From Gemmatimonadota bacterium (GTDB taxonomy: Bacteria > Latescibacterota > UBA2968): DNA of 56,720 nucleotides. Below the pieces are notes generated by a model. The model was not told the DNA's origin. It searched no databases and saw nothing but the letters and a program-made list of their open reading frames with translations. This document shows positions 53,331 through 56,720 of this stretch, one piece after another; position 1 is the first letter of the stretch, and each line of letters starts with the position of its first letter. The DNA lies in the NCBI GenBank assembly GCA_002727195.1, contig PBWH01000028.1, positions 5,077 to 61,796 on the forward strand. The letters are read 5' to 3'. Made by a program: the position numbers and the translations under genes.

Positions 53331-53386
53331 TGAAAAGAAGACCACCCCTCGAATTCGCTCGGGGTAAGCTCCATACACGAAAATGA
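53331..53386. repeat. Interrupted copy of the ACACGAAA intergenic repeat
   Basis: gaaaagaagaccac at its left and atacacgaaaatg at its right match the repeat at 48903, but an insert of about 27 bases (53345-53371, with the near-palindrome cccctcgaattcgctcgggg) splits it. Confidence 0.55.
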
Positions 53387-53388
53387 AA

Positions 53389-53500
53389 CCGCCGTGTGTT
53401 CGAGTAGACCTGTGGAGCCGGTCGTATCGAGAACCCGGCATCACTTGCCCCTACTGGCTTCTCGATACGGCCCGGACTTCGTCCAGCCCTACTCGAAGAC
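53389..53500. repeat. Dispersed palindromic repeat, copy B
   Basis: Starts with ccgccgtgtgttcgagtag as in copy A and ends cctactcgaagac. The left arm (ttcgagtag...gtatcgagaaccc) and the reverse complement of the right arm (ttcgagtagggctgg...gtatcgagaagcc) are similar over about 45 bases, making a long imperfect palindrome. Confidence 0.8.
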
Positions 53501-53517
53501 GTGACGTGGTTCAGATT

Positions 53518-55200
53518 CTAGATCAAGGAATGACTGGCGATCGACCACGTTCCGTAACGGATCTCGATCGTGTGGTCGACGGGCGTCTGCAGCGTGACCA
53601 GAACCCGGAAGCGATCGTCGGCAGGACTGGAGTTCCGCATCGCCCAGTTTCGGTGAATCGCCTGGCCAGGCCCGATCGACAGGGCCTCGGTGCCGCGGTG
53701 AAAGATACCGAATCCTGACTTCAAGATGGAACTTTGTCCGTTCACGACGGGAGTCACTTGGTCGTCTGTTTCCCACTGTCCGGGTGCTTCCAGCGCGAAC
53801 TCGATCTCGATCGGAATGCGGTCCAATCCTCCCTCCGTACGGTATCGCAAGTCGAAGCCGTTCTCGACTTCCGTGATGTCCAGTATCAGGTCGATCGTTT
53901 GCAGGGTCCACCGCTCCCGGGTTCCCCTTACCGCTCCGAAAGTCCCGACGGGGACAGGCTTGTTGAGCGGGAGGTCGTAGCCAGGCGTTCGGACATTCTT
54001 CTCACCGTGCTGCGTCATCCGGATCCCGTCCGGAATCTCCTCGACCGTGTCCGCCTCAAAGTTCGTGGTGTTGTGGTATGTCCCGGAGAACTTGATCGAC
54101 GTAAGGTTGATGTCGCCGTAGCGGATCGCGAAAGGCGCCCGGTTGTCGGTCGCAGCTGTTGCCGACAGCTTACCGCGTTTGACGCGCCACAGCCCGGACA
54201 CGGGGTAAAGCCGTGCATAGTTGTCGGGAATCGGCGAACGCGTGATGCGTGACTCACGATACTCCGGGTTCTGCGTGAACGGCTGGATCTGCCAGGGGCT
54301 GTGCTGTGCGTCCTGACCCAGGGCGATCAACCGGTCGGCGATCGACGCCCATCTCCCGTCGTTGTCGCGGTTGGCCATGTCGAAGAAGGAGTCTGCGATC
54401 CCGGTCGGTACGAGTCGATTGCCACGATCCTGACGGTTCGAGATGCTGGTCACGACAGTTCCGTCTTCGTGGAATAGGTGGGTCATGATCTCCAGGTTCT
54501 TGCGGACGTCGTCGAGCAGTTCGGGACGGTCGAGGTGATCGGCCATAAACCGGAGTCCGCGATCGCAGACGGCGTTGTAGATACCGGTGCTTCGCTCGGT
54601 GAACTCCCCGTCGTCGTTGATGTCGATTGTTTCGGTCAAGATGCTGTCGACGTAGGCACGCGCGTCGACGTCGGGATATAAAGTCATCGCTTGGGACAGG
54701 GCGGAACAGACGACCCATCGATGGTTGGGGGTGTGGAACCCGCGATCGATCATACCCGTCGCAGCCGTGCGGACAAACTCGCCGAGTGTCTCAGCGATCT
54801 CGGCCGCACGCTCGTTACCGTCGGTGAGCCGTCGTGCGAATGCGACGACCGGTGAGAAGAGCTGAACGGCAAATCCCGTGTCCGGCGGTGACTCCCAGTT
54901 CACGCTGACCAGGTCTATCAAGCCGGTGGGCCGCTGCCACGCTCGCTCAAAGGCGATCGACTTCTGTATGCGACCGAAGAGCTCGTCGTCTTCGTGGAGC
55001 GGCGAGCCGTCGCACAGGAACGTGTAGCAGGCGGTCGCCAGAAGGGAGGCATTGCTGCCGTGATCAGCGTTGGGGTGATGGTCGCCGTGCTCAGGCAGGA
55101 AGCAGCCGTGTGCGGGGTTGGCAGGATCCAAAATCTGGCAGGGGTAGGCGGTCAGGATGCGCTGGGTCTGGGCAGCTAGGATCAGATCGTAGTCGTACAT
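53518..55200 (-). CDS. Heparinase II/III-like toroid protein
   Basis: 560 residues, ATG 55200. Helical toroid half (about 1-330): HGDHHPNADHGSNAS, the motif GFHTPNHRWVVCSALSQAM, INDDGEFTERSTGIYNAVCDRGLRFM, and RQDRGNRLVPTG. A C-terminal beta-rich half follows (about 350-560; NFEADTVEEIPDGIRM). Asn, His, Arg and Tyr-containing motifs (TPNHRW, ERSTGIYN) occupy the places of lyase catalytic residues. No signal peptide. The family is recognisable but subgroup and substrate are not. Immediately downstream on the strand is repeat B. Confidence 0.72.
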   Translation of the reverse strand: MYDYDLILAAQTQRILTAYPCQILDPANPAHGCFLPEHGDHHPNADHGSNASLLATACYTFLCDGSPLHEDDELFGRIQKSIAFERAWQRPTGLIDLVSVNWESPPDTGFAVQLFSPVVAFARRLTDGNERAAEIAETLGEFVRTAATGMIDRGFHTPNHRWVVCSALSQAMTLYPDVDARAYVDSILTETIDINDDGEFTERSTGIYNAVCDRGLRFMADHLDRPELLDDVRKNLEIMTHLFHEDGTVVTSISNRQDRGNRLVPTGIADSFFDMANRDNDGRWASIADRLIALGQDAQHSPWQIQPFTQNPEYRESRITRSPIPDNYARLYPVSGLWRVKRGKLSATAATDNRAPFAIRYGDINLTSIKFSGTYHNTTNFEADTVEEIPDGIRMTQHGEKNVRTPGYDLPLNKPVPVGTFGAVRGTRERWTLQTIDLILDITEVENGFDLRYRTEGGLDRIPIEIEFALEAPGQWETDDQVTPVVNGQSSILKSGFGIFHRGTEALSIGPGQAIHRNWAMRNSSPADDRFRVLVTLQTPVDHTIEIRYGTWSIASHSLI

Positions 55201-55327
55201 CGGTTCTCTCTGTCGTTGGAGGTCTTGTGGGAATTACCCAGCGTGTGGAGAGCGTGTCAAGGCCCCGCGAATTGCACCGCTTCGGGGCCGCTGGTATATT
55301 GCGGTCCATTCTCCCGCTAGGACTGAT

Positions 55328-56720
55328 ATGTTCCGTCTGTGCCGATCCATTCTGCTTGTCGCGATACTCTCCAGCTGCCTTCCCGAAGATTCGGGTAAGG
55401 TGGAGACGGATGCGACAACCAGCGATATCACCACCGGTCGGATCGAGACCCGCGCACCGAGACAGATTCCCGAACTGATCTTGCAGTCTCGCGCTTTCAA
55501 CGAAGCGCCGATGCTGAAGCAGCGCGTGGAGGCCGACGATCTGCCGCCTGTCTCGGAACGTCTGCCCGAGAATCCGCTCGTGATCGTTCCTGTGGATACC
55601 ATCGGGACATACGGCGGGACGATCCGCCGCGCGCTCACCGGCGATATCGTTCAGACGGCGGGTGTGAACAAGACGCTGTCCGAGAACTTGATGGGATACG
55701 AGCGGCCGCTGCCGGATCGGATCCTGAACAACGTTTCCGAGACTCACTGGTTCGAGGACGAGGGGCGTGTCGCCTGTTTCAAGGTTCGGAATGGGATCAA
55801 GTGGTCGGACGGGCATCCTTTCACGGTCGACGACATCCTGTTCTGGTATTACGACATGCGGGTCGATGACGACGCTCGCAATTCGGCGGCCCTGGAGAGC
55901 GTCTGGACGGTGGATGGGAAGCCGATTCAGATGGAGAAAGTGGACGACCTGACGCTGAAGGTGATATCGCCGAAGCCGCTCGGACGTGTGCTCCAGGCGT
56001 TCTGCGCGACCGTGTCGGCCTATCCCAAACACAAACTGGCGCACCTCCACCCGCGTTACAACCCGTCGTCGGACTATCAGACCTTTCGCGACAGCACCAC
56101 ATCGGCGCAGTTGGTGATGGCGCCTGGATTACCTCGGATCTCAGCGTGGGTACCGGTTCAGTGGGAACGCGGTCAACGGATCATCTACGAGCGGAACCCC
56201 TACTACTGGAAAGTGGATACGGCCGGTAACCAGCTGCCGTATGCCGATCGGTTCGAGTTCAACGTGATTCAGGATACCCAGGTGATACTGCTGAAGTTTA
56301 TGAACGCGGAGATTGACCTGTTCGGCCGCTACTCGCAGTCGAGTATGCTGCAGATGCTGAAGGCGGGGGAGCGGAACGGTAAATACAAGATCCGCGTGAC
56401 CGGGCCGGAGCGCGGGATGACGATGTATCTGAACTGGGATGCGCCGAGCCCGAGACTGCGGGAGGCATTCCGGACGCTGAAGGTGCGTCAGGCGCTCTCG
56501 CACGCGATCAACCGCGAAGAGATCAAGGAGATCGTCTATCAGGGGATGATGGACATCTCCGGATACTCATTCGCGCCCCAGAGCCCCTATTACAGTGAAG
56601 AGGCGTATCGCAAGTACACGCAATACGATCCGGAGCAGGCTCGTCAGCTGATGGACGAATCAGGATTTGTGGATGCCGACGGAGATGGCATCCGTGAGTT
56701 CAGCGACGGATCGCCCTTTG
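55328..56720 (+). CDS. ABC transporter extracellular solute-binding protein, family 5 (3' end beyond window)
   Basis: At least 464 residues, ATG 55328. The lipoprotein signal ends in LSSC with lipobox Cys17. The mature part has the family-5 landmarks YGGTIRRALTGD, FKVRNGIKWSDGHPFTVDDILFWYYDM, VISPKPLG, ERNPYYWKVDTAGNQLPYADR, LKVRQALSHAINREEI, and YDPEQARQLMDESGF. These bind peptides or oligosaccharides and deliver them to an ABC permease. The reading frame is open at 56720. A minus-strand Arg-rich frame across 55091-56050 is a shadow. The substrate is unknown, but oligosaccharides fit the region. Confidence 0.93.
   Translation, partial: MFRLCRSILLVAILSSCLPEDSGKVETDATTSDITTGRIETRAPRQIPELILQSRAFNEAPMLKQRVEADDLPPVSERLPENPLVIVPVDTIGTYGGTIRRALTGDIVQTAGVNKTLSENLMGYERPLPDRILNNVSETHWFEDEGRVACFKVRNGIKWSDGHPFTVDDILFWYYDMRVDDDARNSAALESVWTVDGKPIQMEKVDDLTLKVISPKPLGRVLQAFCATVSAYPKHKLAHLHPRYNPSSDYQTFRDSTTSAQLVMAPGLPRISAWVPVQWERGQRIIYERNPYYWKVDTAGNQLPYADRFEFNVIQDTQVILLKFMNAEIDLFGRYSQSSMLQMLKAGERNGKYKIRVTGPERGMTMYLNWDAPSPRLREAFRTLKVRQALSHAINREEIKEIVYQGMMDISGYSFAPQSPYYSEEAYRKYTQYDPEQARQLMDESGFVDADGDGIREFSDGSPF

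Noticed and set aside
55091..56050. 319-residue minus-strand frame over the solute-binding protein gene
   Set aside because: It conflicts with a lipoprotein of recognisable family on the plus strand and has Arg/His-rich shadow composition.

Overview
The window is about 57 kb of fairly GC-rich bacterial DNA (roughly 58-60% by eye). It is dense with single-copy metabolic genes and has no rRNA, tRNA, CRISPR array, intact transposase or prophage that I could see. Three PhyH-type dioxygenases, two enolase-superfamily acid-sugar dehydratase-like enzymes, several NAD-dependent sugar or uronate dehydrogenase-like epimerases, heparinase-like toroid proteins, two OPT-like DUF6785-type membrane transporters, many GTG/TTG starts, and intergenic heptamer and palindromic repeats together suggest an uncultured environmental (probably marine, possibly host-associated) bacterium. 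Candidate lineages are the FCB group or its neighbours, such as Latescibacterota or Poribacteria. This assignment is inference from gene content, not from a marker gene.

Layout. 1-6290: an FtsX-like permease (entering from the left), a large OPT-like transporter with an inserted extracytoplasmic domain, and a Crp/Fnr regulator. 6328-21049: a mostly plus-strand catabolic block: epimerases, amidohydrolase, PHP-domain protein, PhyH dioxygenases, M19 dipeptidase, heparinase II/III-like lyase, zinc-less MDR dehydrogenase, a DapF-like protein whose two catalytic cysteines are both serine, an SprT/DUF2786 protein, and two enolase-superfamily enzymes. 21059-23505: a compact operon of a secreted anchored protein plus ExbB/MotA-like and ExbD-like membrane proteins, closed by a strong bidirectional terminator. 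23686-26580: two membrane-anchored coiled-coil proteins and a short sigma-70 factor with a palindrome inside its putative promoter. 26968-31134: a VOC protein broken by an in-frame stop, a second OPT-like transporter and an esterase. 31334-35398: four overlapping, translationally coupled genes (beta-propeller glycosidase, PliI-like lysozyme inhibitor, PhyH, frameshifted GT39-type glycosyltransferase). 35454-43694: esterase, RidA-like tandem protein, xylose-isomerase-like protein, nucleotidyltransferase, a galacturonokinase-like GHMP kinase, two amidohydrolase-fold proteins (the second apparently dead) and a Gfo/Idh/MocA oxidoreductase. 43794-44642: cold-shock protein with a terminator hairpin in its leader, then a fused scar of two dead genes. 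44679-49883: three tandem paralogues of an unknown toroid-like family, the third decayed. 50087-56720: a uronate-dehydrogenase-like gene, a heavily frameshifted YhcG/DUF1016-nuclease fusion, HAD phosphatase, MBL hydrolase, a further heparinase-like protein, and the start of an oligopeptide-type solute-binding lipoprotein running off the right end.

Working together, the genes point to capture and breakdown of acidic polysaccharides: lyase-type toroids and a propeller glycosidase, uronate dehydrogenase-like oxidoreductases, acid-sugar dehydratases, galacturonate phosphorylation followed by nucleotidyl transfer, and several transporters. A second theme is active gene decay: at least seven gene remnants lie between 10.4 and 51.8 kb, mixed with intact genes.
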